Assembly: GCA_030613345.1 (NCBI GenBank)
Contig: JAUWMD010000113.1
Span: 1-7,942 of the forward strand
DNA length: 7,942 bases
Reading direction: 5' to 3'
DNA from: Candidatus Krumholzibacteriota bacterium
GTDB taxonomy: Bacteria > Krumholzibacteriota > Krumholzibacteriia > Krumholzibacteriales > Krumholzibacteriaceae
Made by a program: the position numbers and the translations under genes. Positions 1 through 7,482 of the stretch are shown here, piece after piece (the stretch's first letter is position 1; each line of letters opens with the position of its first letter). Under the pieces are notes generated by a model, which saw only the letters and a program-made list of their open reading frames with translations, did not search any database and was not told the DNA's origin.

Positions 1-1002
1 ACTCTGTCTGTCGCAGTATACAACCATTACAAGAGGATCAGACACGGGAGAAGCACTGACGACATCGAGATAGACAAGAGCAACATCCTGATGGTGGGCC
101 CGACCGGAGTCGGAAAAACCCTCCTCGCGCAGACTCTGGCGCGGTTTCTCAAGGTGCCGTTCGCCAAAGCAGACGCGACGAGTCTTACCGAGGCGGGATA
201 CGTGGGTGAGGACGTCGAGAACATCCTGGTGCGACTGCTGCAGAGCGCGGAATACAACCTCGCCTGGGCGGAGCGGGGAATAATCTATATAGATGAACTC
301 GACAAGATCGCCCGCAAGAGCGAAAACCCGTCGATCACGAGGGACGTCTCGGGCGAGGGGGTCCAGCAGGCGCTACTCAAGATCCTCGAGGGTACCGTCG
401 CGAATGTCCCGCCGCAGGGTGGGCGCAAACATCCCCAGCAGAAGTTCATCGAGCTGGACACAAGAAACATCCTCTTCATCTGCGGGGGAGCGGTCCAGGG
501 TCTCGAGGAGATCGTCGAGAGGCGTATCGGCCGCAAGGTCGTAGGCTTCGGCGCCGACCGCGGACCGGGTTACCGCAAGGAGCTCAACGAGATCATGAAG
601 CATATCCAGCCCGATGACCTGATCAAGTACGGCTTGATTCCAGAGCTGGTCGGCAGGCTTCCGATCATAGCCCCGCTGCAGGACCTCGACGAGAAGGCCC
701 TTATAGACATCATGCTCAAGCCGAAGAGTGCGCTCGTGAAGCAGTACAAGAAGCTTTTCGACATGGAGGACGTCGAGCTCGAGTTCACCCCCGCCGCCCT
801 GAAGGCTATCGCGTCGCTCGCGATGGACCGCAAGACGGGGGCGAGGGGACTGAGAGCGATCCTCGAGGATACTATGCTGACGATCATGTACAACGTGCCC
901 TCGAGGCCGAACGTCCGGAAAATACTGATAAGCGAGGAAACGATAATAAACAGGGACGAGCCGGAGATCTTCCTCGACAAGGAGCGCCAGAAGAGGGCGT
1001 AG
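1..1002 (+). CDS. clpX: ATP-dependent Clp protease ATP-binding subunit ClpX (5' partial)
   Basis: AAA+ unfoldase that recognises tagged proteins, unfolds them with ATP and threads them into the ClpP peptidase in the cytoplasm. The reading frame is open from base 1, so the gene begins off the left edge. The 333 codons present lack the N-terminal zinc-binding domain of the family. Fragment residues seen: Walker A GPTGVGKT at 33-40, pore-1 loop GYVG at 66-69, Walker B IIYIDE at 94-99, RKH pore loop at 142-144, the ClpP-docking tripeptide as VGF (181-183; IGF in E. coli), arginine-finger context PELVGRLP at 214-221, and sensor-2 GARGLR at 280-285. All key residues are intact, so the protein should be active. 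It ends 50 bp before lon on the same strand; clpP and tig are plausible upstream neighbours but are not visible. Confidence 0.97.
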   Translation, partial: TLSVAVYNHYKRIRHGRSTDDIEIDKSNILMVGPTGVGKTLLAQTLARFLKVPFAKADATSLTEAGYVGEDVENILVRLLQSAEYNLAWAERGIIYIDELDKIARKSENPSITRDVSGEGVQQALLKILEGTVANVPPQGGRKHPQQKFIELDTRNILFICGGAVQGLEEIVERRIGRKVVGFGADRGPGYRKELNEIMKHIQPDDLIKYGLIPELVGRLPIIAPLQDLDEKALIDIMLKPKSALVKQYKKLFDMEDVELEFTPAALKAIASLAMDRKTGARGLRAILEDTMLTIMYNVPSRPNVRKILISEETIINRDEPEIFLDKERQKRA

Positions 1003-1052
1003 CGCCCGACGGCACGTAACTGCGTTACATAGCATCACTTGGACGGAGAATA

Positions 1053-3464
1053 ATGAACAACATGGACGACAGCATAAGGGATACACTCGACACCATCCTG
1101 CCGATGGTTCCACTTCGGGACGTTGTGGTCTTTCCGTCTACGACGACCGCTATCCTCGTCGGCAGGCAGCCCTCGATCAACGCCGTCGAGCGTGCGATCG
1201 AGACGGACAAGATCCTTCTCGTCGTGACGCAGAGGGATCCGTCGGATAATGAGCCCGGACCTGGTGACCTGTATCTGGTGGGGACTATCGTGCGGATCGG
1301 TATATTCCTCAGGCTCCCGGACGGTACGCTGAAGATCATGCTCGAGGGAATAAGCAGGGTCAGGATCGACGAGTACATCGAGATGGACAACTATCTAGGC
1401 GCGAGGGTCGAACCTCTCGATACGATCGAGGTTATGACGAGGGAGGTCGAGGCGGTCTCACGCAAGGTGGAGGCCCAGTTCGAGGAGTACGTGAAGCTCA
1501 ACCAGAGGATTCCCAATGAGGCGATGCTCTCGCTCCAGGCCCTCGAGGACCGGTCGACCCTGGCGGACACCGTCGCCGCGCATCTCCAGGTGAGGAACGA
1601 GATCAAGCAGGAACTGCTCGAGGCGGCTGACCTGGAAGAGCGGTTGCTGATGATGAGCAGTATTTTGCTCGAGGAACTCGAGATGCTCCGGCTCGAGAAG
1701 AACATCGATGATAAGGTCACAAGCCAGGTGACAAAGAACCAGAAGGAGCTCTTCCTCCACGAGAAGATGAGGGCGATCCGTAGCGAGCTCGGACAGGGCG
1801 ACGAAGCCGACATGTTCGAGGATCTCGAGAAAAAGATCAAGCGGGCGCGGATGTCGAAGGAAGCGCAGAAAATCGTGTGGAAGGAGCTCGACAGGCTCCG
1901 AATGATGTCGATGATGAGTCCCGAGGCGACGGTGGTGCGTAACTACATCGATACGCTGGTCGCATTGCCGTGGAAGAGGAGGACGAAGGACAACCTCGAC
2001 ATCAACGATGTAAAGAAGAAGCTCGACGCCGATCACTACGGCCTTGAAAAGGTCAAGGAAAGGATCCTCGAGTTTCTCTCGGTAGTAAAACTCGCCGGGA
2101 ACCTCAAGGGCCCGATCCTCTGTTTTGTGGGTCCTCCTGGAGTTGGCAAGACATCACTCGGGCGTTCCATAGCAGACGCGACGGGCAGGAAGTTTGTGCG
2201 TATCTCGCTCGGAGGTACCAGGGACGAGGCCGAGATCAGGGGCCACAGGCGGACTTATATCGGATCGATGCCGGGCAGGATCATCCAGGGCATCAAGAAG
2301 GCCGGTTCTCGCAACCCCGTTTTCCTGCTCGATGAGATCGACAAGCTCAGCAGCGATTTCAGGGGTGATCCCTCTTCGGCACTGCTCGAAGTGCTCGATC
2401 CCGAGCAGAACAAGCATTTCAGCGATAATTACCTCGAGGTCGATTTCGACGTCAGCGAGGTTATGTTCATAACGACTGCGAACGTGATCTACTCGATTCC
2501 ACCGGCGCTCCATGACAGGATGGAGATCATCCGCCTGCCCGGGTACCTGCTACACGAGAAGATCAAGATCGCCCAGAAATTCCTACTTCCGAAGCAGCTG
2601 GGGCAGCACGGTATAAGGACCGACCAGTTGACCATCTCCGAGGCGACGATGAGGGATATCGTGAGGCGATACACCCGCGAGTCTGGAGTGAGGAACCTCG
2701 AGAGGGAGCTCGCCTCGATCTGCAGGAAGGTCGCCAAGAAACTCGCGTCTGAGGAGAAGAGCGGCAAGATCAGGATCACGAAGAAGAACATCGAGTCCTA
2801 CCTCGGCATACCGAAGTTCACAGAGAGCGAGATCGATTCGAAGCTCGCGGTTGGTGTGGCCACGGGGCTTGCCTGGACCGAGGCGGGAGGGGAGATCCTC
2901 AACATCGAGGTAACTCTGATGCCGGGTAAGGGTGAGCTGATCCTCACAGGCCAGCTCGGCGATGTCATGCAGGAGTCGGCCAAGATCGCGATGAGCTTCG
3001 CGAGGAACAAGGCGAGGATGCTAAAACTCGAGAACGATATCTTCTCGACGATCGATGTCCACGTCCACGTTCCCGAGGGAGCGATCCCCAAGGACGGGCC
3101 GAGCGCGGGCATTGCCATCGGCACCGCTCTCATCTCGGCGTTTTTCGACATCCCCGTTCAAAGGGACGTAGCGATGACGGGCGAGCTGACGCTTCGCGGC
3201 AAGGTGCTGCCGATCGGCGGGATCAACGAGAAGTCGGTCGCCGCACTGAGGGCCGGAGTAAAGACGCTTCTGCTGCCGAAGGGCAACGAGAAGCATATCA
3301 AGGAACTGCCGGACGAGGTTAAGAAGAAGATGAAGATCGTAGTCGTAGACACGATTGACGAAGTGCTCAGGAACGCCCTCTTGAAACAGCTCGAATGGGG
3401 CGTCAGGCACCGCAACAAGATCGGCGGCTTCTTCAGCGATTCCCAGCCGAAGCAGGCGAACTGA
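1053..3464 (+). CDS. lon: ATP-dependent serine protease Lon (LonA type, EC 3.4.21.53)
   Basis: Homo-oligomeric cytoplasmic AAA+ protease that degrades misfolded and short-lived regulatory proteins. Length 803 aa, normal for LonA (E. coli 784). Order seen: N-terminal substrate-binding domain beginning [13 protein letters not shown] (about residues 1-205), helical coiled-coil-rich linker (about 205-315), AAA+ module with Walker A GPPGVGKT at 360-367, Walker B LLDE with D427/E428, sensor-1 N477 and arginine finger R489, then the protease domain with catalytic Ser684 in KDGPSAG and Lys727 in GGINEK. The Ser-Lys spacing of 43 equals that of E. coli S679/K722. The ATG at 1053 is preceded by GGACGGAG (1041-1048); the spacing of 4 nt is short, but an in-frame TAG at 1029 and no better start support it. 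No promoter is obvious in the 50-bp gap after clpX, so co-transcription with clpX is likely. Confidence 0.98.
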   Translation: MNNMDDSIRDTLDTILPMVPLRDVVVFPSTTTAILVGRQPSINAVERAIETDKILLVVTQRDPSDNEPGPGDLYLVGTIVRIGIFLRLPDGTLKIMLEGISRVRIDEYIEMDNYLGARVEPLDTIEVMTREVEAVSRKVEAQFEEYVKLNQRIPNEAMLSLQALEDRSTLADTVAAHLQVRNEIKQELLEAADLEERLLMMSSILLEELEMLRLEKNIDDKVTSQVTKNQKELFLHEKMRAIRSELGQGDEADMFEDLEKKIKRARMSKEAQKIVWKELDRLRMMSMMSPEATVVRNYIDTLVALPWKRRTKDNLDINDVKKKLDADHYGLEKVKERILEFLSVVKLAGNLKGPILCFVGPPGVGKTSLGRSIADATGRKFVRISLGGTRDEAEIRGHRRTYIGSMPGRIIQGIKKAGSRNPVFLLDEIDKLSSDFRGDPSSALLEVLDPEQNKHFSDNYLEVDFDVSEVMFITTANVIYSIPPALHDRMEIIRLPGYLLHEKIKIAQKFLLPKQLGQHGIRTDQLTISEATMRDIVRRYTRESGVRNLERELASICRKVAKKLASEEKSGKIRITKKNIESYLGIPKFTESEIDSKLAVGVATGLAWTEAGGEILNIEVTLMPGKGELILTGQLGDVMQESAKIAMSFARNKARMLKLENDIFSTIDVHVHVPEGAIPKDGPSAGIAIGTALISAFFDIPVQRDVAMTGELTLRGKVLPIGGINEKSVAALRAGVKTLLLPKGNEKHIKELPDEVKKKMKIVVVDTIDEVLRNALLKQLEWGVRHRNKIGGFFSDSQPKQAN

Positions 3465-3544
3465 TCGATTCTCCGGTTCCATCCGGCGAGGATATCCATT
3501 AATATCAGCGACAGTATGATGTCCCTCCGTCAGGAGTGTTCCCG

Positions 3545-4168
3545 ATGAAGATCAAGTCGCTCGAACTCGAATCCACCGTTCTCGATTATTCGAAATTCCC
3601 CCGTTCGGGGATGCCCGAGGTTGCGGTATCGGGACGTTCCAATGTTGGCAAGTCGTCCCTGCTCAACACACTTTTTACCAGGAAGAATATCGCCCGCGTC
3701 AGCAAGGAGCCCGGGAAGACGAGGACGGTGAACTTCTTCGTCGTTAACGGGAAGTTCTATCTCGTCGATCTTCCCGGATACGGGTACGCAAGGGTCTCGA
3801 AGGTGCAGAGGGAAAGCTGGCAGAGGGTGATCGCAGGCTATCTCAGGCACAGGGAGACTCTCTCGGGAGTGGTACAGCTTGTCGACGCGAGACACGATCC
3901 GACGAGAGACGACCTGATGCTGTTCCAGAGGTTGATAGACGCCGAAAAGGATTTCCTCATAGTCCTCACCAAGGCTGACAAGCTCAAGAGATCCCAGAGG
4001 GCCAGTCAGGTCGCCGCTCTCAGATCGTACTTCGCTGGAATCAGCATCGGGCCTGCAGGAGGCAAGGATGAAAACGGTGAACCGTTCGAGGTACCGTTCG
4101 TATTCTCCTCGGCAGTCACCGGAGAGGGAAAGGACGTGATCTGGAAATGGATCGCGGAGAGGATCTGA
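3545..4168 (+). CDS. ysxC: ribosome biogenesis GTP-binding protein EngB/YsxC
   Basis: TRAFAC-class GTPase needed for late assembly of the large ribosomal subunit. Length 207 aa with the EngB motifs: G1 GRSNVGKS at 30-37, the family hallmark GKTRTVNFF that carries G2, G3 DLPG at 75-78 followed by YGYARV, G4 TKAD at 142-145, and G5 SSA near 188-190. I start it at the ATG at 3545 because CAGGAG (3531-3536) lies 8 nt upstream. A GTG at 3536 would overlap that ribosome-binding site and add only three residues. Compared with the B. subtilis protein, the loop between G4 and G5 is roughly ten residues longer and glycine-rich (IGPAGGKDENGEPF). The gene follows lon by 80 bp and its end overlaps the next gene by 22 bp. 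Confidence 0.96.
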   Translation: MKIKSLELESTVLDYSKFPRSGMPEVAVSGRSNVGKSSLLNTLFTRKNIARVSKEPGKTRTVNFFVVNGKFYLVDLPGYGYARVSKVQRESWQRVIAGYLRHRETLSGVVQLVDARHDPTRDDLMLFQRLIDAEKDFLIVLTKADKLKRSQRASQVAALRSYFAGISIGPAGGKDENGEPFEVPFVFSSAVTGEGKDVIWKWIAERI

Positions 4169-5295
4169 TACTGCTTACCCCGGGACCGGTTCATATCGAT
4201 CCGAGGCGGTTTGCAGCGCTTCCCCCGATGCATCACAGGACGGGACGATTCCGCGAGATGGTGATCGATACAGGCCGCATGCTCGGAGATCTATGTGGCA
4301 CGAAAGAGTCGGCATTCCTGTTCGCTGCTTCCGGAACAGGCGCGATGGAGGCGGTCATAGCCAACGTCGCGCATCCGGGAGCGAAGGTCCTTGTCGTCGA
4401 GGGCGGCAAGTTCGGACGCAGATGGGCTGAGATCGCGCGGGCGTTCGAGTGCGAGGTGGACATCCTTAGATTCCCCATGGGAGAGGGTGTCGACCCGGCT
4501 CGCGTCGCCGATCGCGCAGGGGAATTTTCTCCCGACCTGATCGCCCTGACCCATGTCGAATCGTCGACAGGCCTGTGGCTCGATATCGAAGGGATCATTT
4601 CGGCTCTCCCCGACCGAAGGGCGCTGATCGCCCTTGATGCCATAGCGTCCATCGGCTCGGAGAAGATCATGATGGATGAATGGGGGATAGATGTCGTGGC
4701 AGGGGCAGGGCAGAAGGCACTTGCCGCACCGGCGGGCGTCAGTTTCGTCATCGCCGGTCCGAGGGCTATGGAGTCGGCCGCGGAGAATCTGAGGCCGGGA
4801 TTCTACTTCTCCTTCGAAAGATACGGCGAAGGGATGAAGACGGGCGACACTCCCTTCACGCCGGCTGTACATTCAGTACAGGTGCTTCACGGGTCGCTGG
4901 AGAGCATTCGCAGCAAAGGGATCGACAAGGTCCTAGACAGGCACGAGGTTTTTTCAGGAGCGCTTACCACCGCAGTCGAGGCGCTCGGAATGAGATCTTT
5001 CCCCGATAGTCCCTCTAGATCGGTCCAGGCCTTCCTTCCGCCGGAAGGTGTTTCCTGCGAAGCGGTTATAAGATCCTTGGGAGAGAGGCACGGTATCATC
5101 ATCGCCGGAGGTCAGGACGAGATGGCCGGCAGGATAGTCAGGACCGGTTTTCCCGGGATATACAGCGGGCAGGTTCTCGAGAGGCTCGTCAAGGGACTTT
5201 CAGACACGCTGGATGGAGTGGGCCTCGAGAGGGCGTTGACTCTTCTCGGACCGGTCAGAAATCTGCCACCGCTCTTCGACTCTCCCTTGACATAA
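4147..5295 (+). CDS. class V aminotransferase (alanine-glyoxylate / serine-pyruvate aminotransferase-like)
   Basis: PLP-dependent fold-type I enzyme of 382 aa, the usual family length. Seen: entry motif TPGP at 11-14, phosphate-binding SGTG at 62-65, the Asp that contacts the pyridine nitrogen (D164 in ALDAIASIG), and the Schiff-base lysine K190 in AGQKALAAPAG. The Asp-Lys spacing of 26 matches human AGT (D183/K209). Near the C-terminus the carboxylate-binding arginine is R329, but the usual RIGHMG reads RIVRTG, so substrate preference may differ from typical serine/alanine:glyoxylate enzymes. The exact amino donor cannot be told from sequence. The start is the first ATG in frame, inside the end of ysxC (22-bp overlap, translational coupling likely), with AAAGGA 12 nt upstream. 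A start a few codons later cannot be excluded, because GGAGAGGA lies at 4156-4163. Confidence 0.9.
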   Translation: MDRGEDLILLTPGPVHIDPRRFAALPPMHHRTGRFREMVIDTGRMLGDLCGTKESAFLFAASGTGAMEAVIANVAHPGAKVLVVEGGKFGRRWAEIARAFECEVDILRFPMGEGVDPARVADRAGEFSPDLIALTHVESSTGLWLDIEGIISALPDRRALIALDAIASIGSEKIMMDEWGIDVVAGAGQKALAAPAGVSFVIAGPRAMESAAENLRPGFYFSFERYGEGMKTGDTPFTPAVHSVQVLHGSLESIRSKGIDKVLDRHEVFSGALTTAVEALGMRSFPDSPSRSVQAFLPPEGVSCEAVIRSLGERHGIIIAGGQDEMAGRIVRTGFPGIYSGQVLERLVKGLSDTLDGVGLERALTLLGPVRNLPPLFDSPLT

Positions 5296-5315
5296 ACGCA
5301 TATTGCTGCTATAAT
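5287..5315 (+). promoter_or_regulatory. consensus sigma-70 promoter for the small exported protein
   Basis: The -35 TTGACA (5287-5292) and -10 TATAAT (5310-5315) both match consensus perfectly, with the optimal 17-bp spacer. The -35 box overlaps the last codons of the aminotransferase gene. Transcription would begin near 5322, leaving a leader of only about 16 nt before the start codon. Confidence 0.88.
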
Positions 5316-5324
5316 TTCTTTAGT

Positions 5325-5334
5325 AAAGGAGGTG
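5325..5334 (+). promoter_or_regulatory. extended Shine-Dalgarno deciding a TTG start
   Basis: AAAGGAGGTG is complementary over ten bases to the usual 3' end of 16S rRNA. It places the TTG at 5338 five nucleotides after AGGAGG. The in-frame GTG at 5332 lies inside the site and so is not credible as the start. Confidence 0.85.
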
Positions 5335-5337
5335 CAA

Positions 5338-5766
5338 TTGAGTCCTGAGCTAAAGCGACGGGGTCTCATAGTGCTTGTAGTGTGCATTGCGGCATTCGCC
5401 TCGGGTGCGCTTCTGAGCAGCGAGACCTTCATGACTAAACTCCCCGTATATGAACGCTATCAGTGCGCTTTGTGTCATGGTGTATCCGAACCGGTGACCG
5501 GGAACGCGCCTCTCAATGCTTTCGGTGTCGACTTTCACGCCAACGGCGACAAGTGGGACAACGCCCTGGCAATGATGGATTCGGATGGGGACGGATGGGC
5601 GAACGGGATCGAGCTCGGTGACGACGAAGGCGACGGCATCCCGAATATCACCAGGGAACGAAGCAATCCCGGCATAACAGACGATATACCCAGCTCCGTA
5701 GACGAGGAGTCCTGGGGTATCATCAAGAAGCTATTTAACGATCAGCATCGCAGCAGTCTCAGGTAA
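5338..5766 (+). CDS. small exported/membrane-anchored protein with CXXCH motif and EF-hand-like (temptin-like) domain
   Basis: 142 aa from a TTG start. The N-terminus has a KRR charge patch (6-8) and a hydrophobic stretch (about 10-26), so it is a signal peptide or single N-terminal anchor; VVC at 14-16 is not a good lipobox. The exported part carries CALCH at 43-47, a CXXCH motif able to attach heme c. Then come NAFGVDFHANGDKW (60-73) and a 12-residue calcium loop, D81-x-D83-x-D85-G86 to E92, followed by LGDDEGDG, an acidic thrombospondin-type-3-like continuation. From memory of the family, the pattern N-x-FG-x-DF, W, AL, DSDGDG, NG-x-ELGD resembles the temptin Cys/Cys domain. The C-terminal 40 residues are polar and unrecognised. 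Function unknown: a periplasmic electron carrier, a calcium-stabilised surface protein, or a disulfide-bonded domain without heme are all possible. It is a single-gene unit with its own promoter and terminator. Confidence 0.82.
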   Translation: MSPELKRRGLIVLVVCIAAFASGALLSSETFMTKLPVYERYQCALCHGVSEPVTGNAPLNAFGVDFHANGDKWDNALAMMDSDGDGWANGIELGDDEGDGIPNITRERSNPGITDDIPSSVDEESWGIIKKLFNDQHRSSLR

Positions 5767-5789
5767 TCGTTTACGGGAGAATTATCGGG

Positions 5790-5811
5790 ACCGCCTAATG
5801 GCGGTTTTTTT
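5790..5811 (+). terminator. intrinsic (rho-independent) terminator
   Basis: Perfect 6-bp stem ACCGCC/GGCGGT (5790-5795 with 5800-5805), TAAT loop, followed by a run of seven T (5805-5811). It lies 24 bp after the stop codon of the small exported-protein gene and separates it from purA. Confidence 0.92.
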
Positions 5812-5836
5812 ATGTCCTGAATCAGGGATAAATCGG

Positions 5837-5865
5837 TTGCGGACGGCCTTCACATTACCTAAACT
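5837..5865 (+). promoter_or_regulatory. possible purA promoter
   Basis: TTGCGG (5837-5842) and TAAACT (5860-5865) are 17 bp apart, matching consensus at 3/6 and 4/6. A promoter is expected somewhere here because a strong terminator lies just upstream of purA, but this assignment is weak. No PurR-like palindrome or purine riboswitch core is visible in 5812-5906. TCCTGA at 5815-5820 can pair with TCAGGA at 5879-5884, with uncertain meaning. Confidence 0.35.
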
Positions 5866-5906
5866 TCATGGCGATGCCTCAGGACTGAAATGACAGGAGT
5901 AATATA

Positions 5907-7190
5907 ATGCCCGCTACAGTGATACTGGGTGGCCAGTGGGGAGACGAGGGCAAGGCCAAGGTCGTCGACTTTCTGATGTCCCGCCATGACGTCGTGATTC
6001 GCTTCCAGGGCGGAGCGAACGCCGGTCATACCGTGGTCAACGATGACGGGACCTTCAAATTCCATCAGATACCCTCGGGAATCCTCTATCCCGATGTGAC
6101 AGCGGTCATGGGAAACGGGATGGTCATCGATCCGTTCGCCTTCAGGGACGAGCTTGGCGAACTGCTGAAGAGGAGCATCGACGTTGCGGGGAGACTGTTC
6201 ATGAGCTCCGCCGCCCAGGTGGTCATGCCTCATCACAAGTTCATCGACAGCCTGATGGAAGGCGAGTTGAAGAAGGATTACATCGGAAGCACAGGCAAGG
6301 GCATCGGGCCTGCCTACTCCTCCAAGCACAGCAGGCGCGGGATGAGGATGGGAGACTTCCTCCTGTCGAAGGAAGAACTGCACGAGCTCGTCACGAGGGC
6401 CACGGAATGGGGGAACAAGTACGTCAAGCTCTTCGGCGCTCCGCCCCTTTCCGCGAAGAAGATAGCGGCCGATTTCGTGAACATCCAGGAACTGATCGGC
6501 CCGATGATAGTAGACACACAGGAACTGGTGACGAAGTGGAAGGGTGAAGGGAAGAGCATCCTGCTCGAAGGCGCCCAGGGTGCGCTTCTCGATATCGATC
6601 ATGGGACCTATCCGTATGTGACATCGAGCAACTGCACGATAGGAGGGGCGCTTACCGGAAGCGGCCTCGCTCCGAAGGACATAGGCAGATCTATAGGGAT
6701 ATTCAAGGCGTACACGACAAGAGTCGGTAACGGACCCTTCCCGACCGAGCTCGAGGACGAGACGGGCGACAGCCTTCGCGAAAAGGGAGGCGAGTTCGGG
6801 ACAACGACCGGAAGGCCAAGGCGCTGCGGGTGGTTCGACCTGGTCGCGGCGAGGTATGCTGTCAACCTCAACGGACTCGAGGAGATCGCCCTGACGAAGC
6901 TCGATGTGCTCTCAGGGCAGGATACGATCAGGGTATGCGTTGCCTACGAGCTTGATGGAGAGAGGATCGATTATTTCCCTCAGAACGTCCTCGAAGTCAA
7001 CCGATGCATACCTGTCTACGAGGAAATGCCGGGATGGCCCGACCAGGATCTCGGTGGAGGTGATTTCGAGGATCTGCCCGGGAACGCGAAGGCATACGTC
7101 CGGTCACTCGAGGAAAGATTGGGTGTCCGCGTCACGTTTATCTCGACAGGTCCCGAACGAAACAGCACTATCGTCAGGGAAGACGCCTGA
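5907..7190 (+). CDS. purA: adenylosuccinate synthetase (EC 6.3.4.4)
   Basis: Catalyses GTP-dependent joining of IMP and aspartate to adenylosuccinate, the first committed step to AMP; cytoplasmic homodimer. 427 aa against 432 in E. coli. Seen: GQWGDEGKAK at 9-18 with catalytic Asp13, GGANAGHT with catalytic His41, the IMP-loop region TGKGIGPAY, EGAQGALLDIDHGTYPYVTSSN-type core, TTGRPRR with R303/R305, TKLD with K331/D333 for guanine recognition, and STGPERNSTI at the C-terminus. These residue numbers coincide with those of E. coli. One departure: the phosphate loop usually reads GDEGKGK and here has Ala17. The ATG at 5907 has AGGAG 7 nt upstream (5895-5899). It is not clustered with other purine genes in this window. 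Confidence 0.98.
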   Translation: MPATVILGGQWGDEGKAKVVDFLMSRHDVVIRFQGGANAGHTVVNDDGTFKFHQIPSGILYPDVTAVMGNGMVIDPFAFRDELGELLKRSIDVAGRLFMSSAAQVVMPHHKFIDSLMEGELKKDYIGSTGKGIGPAYSSKHSRRGMRMGDFLLSKEELHELVTRATEWGNKYVKLFGAPPLSAKKIAADFVNIQELIGPMIVDTQELVTKWKGEGKSILLEGAQGALLDIDHGTYPYVTSSNCTIGGALTGSGLAPKDIGRSIGIFKAYTTRVGNGPFPTELEDETGDSLREKGGEFGTTTGRPRRCGWFDLVAARYAVNLNGLEEIALTKLDVLSGQDTIRVCVAYELDGERIDYFPQNVLEVNRCIPVYEEMPGWPDQDLGGGDFEDLPGNAKAYVRSLEERLGVRVTFISTGPERNSTIVREDA

Positions 7191-7194
7191 GTGG

Positions 7195-7223
7195 TTGACA
7201 TATCGCCGCTCCGTTATTAGATT
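7195..7223 (+). promoter_or_regulatory. promoter for tRNA-Lys
   Basis: Perfect -35 TTGACA (7195-7200), 17-bp spacer, -10 TAGATT (7218-7223, 4/6). It begins five bases after the purA stop codon and predicts a start near 7230, about 47 nt before the mature tRNA 5' end. Confidence 0.75.
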
Positions 7224-7276
7224 GATTCCGCCGCCGCTTCCAGTGTGGCGGTAAGACATTTCAAAACAGTCTTTAT

Positions 7277-7350
7277 GGGCCGCTAGCTCATCTGGTTAGA
7301 GCACCTGCCTTTTAAGCAGGGGGTGCCAGGTTCAAGTCCTGGGCGGCTCA
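7277..7350 (+). tRNA. tRNA-Lys (anticodon TTT)
   Basis: A full cloverleaf can be folded by hand. Acceptor stem 7277-7283 with 7343-7349 (7 bp, one G-U), D stem GCTC/GAGC, anticodon stem CCTGC/GCAGG (7304-7308 with 7316-7320) around loop CTTTTAA with anticodon TTT at 7311-7313. The variable loop is 5 nt, T stem CCAGG/CCTGG with loop TTCAAGT, and the discriminator is A7350. CCA is not encoded, so it is added after transcription. The gene is complete and looks functional. A TTTTTAA stretch follows directly, without a strong terminator stem beyond the tRNA itself. Confidence 0.97.
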
Positions 7351-7480
7351 TTTTTAATTCCAATCACGACAACAAGTTAATGCGAAGTTGTGCGAAAGCA
7401 CAAGAGGCGGGTTGTAGAATGGAACCGTATTGGAACCATCTGATGAATAGCTTGATAATCTCTGTGATCAAGAACTTTTA
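7351..7480. other. gene-free tRNA-flanking segment with short repeats and a hairpin
   Basis: No convincing coding region on either strand; AT-richer than its surroundings. It holds a 6-bp stem TTGTGC/GCACAA closed by a GAAA tetraloop (7388-7403), a TGCGAA pair at 7381 and 7391, and a TGGAACC pair at 7420 and 7431. It may contain the junction and the decayed 5' end of the ParB-like gene: a conceptual LMNSLIISVIKN in the frame ending at the TAG at 7479 vaguely recalls the ParB N-terminal region. Confidence 0.45.
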
Positions 7481-7482
7481 GC

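Noticed and set aside
1016..1028. GTAAC-TGC-GTTAC inverted repeat between clpX and lon
   Set aside because: Five base pairs with a three-base loop and no T run; too weak to call a terminator or operator.
373..1113. 246-codon open frame on the minus strand opposite clpX
   Set aside because: Its translation has no recognisable domain, lies antisense to an intact conserved gene, and is explained by GC-biased codon positions of clpX.
3515..3520. TATGAT as a -10 box for ysxC
   Set aside because: No -35-like hexamer occurs 16-18 bp upstream, so a separate promoter is not supported.
3536..3538. GTG as start of ysxC
   Set aside because: It overlaps the CAGGAG ribosome-binding site that ideally serves the ATG at 3545.
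5332..5334. GTG as start of the small exported protein
   Set aside because: It lies within the Shine-Dalgarno sequence; the TTG at 5338 has correct spacing.
5338..5400. Lipoprotein signal in the small exported protein
   Set aside because: The residues before Cys16 are LVV; valine at -1 is not accepted in the lipobox.
5812..5906. Purine riboswitch or PurR operator ahead of purA
   Set aside because: I find neither the purine-aptamer core segments nor a PurR-like palindrome; only a short TCCTGA/TCAGGA pairing.
5859..6602. 247-codon open frame on the minus strand opposite purA
   Set aside because: Antisense shadow of purA; low-complexity His/Leu-rich translation with no motif.
6904..7254. 116-codon + strand frame overlapping the end of purA
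   Set aside because: Out-of-frame shadow of purA with no ribosome-binding site; it also runs through the tRNA promoter.
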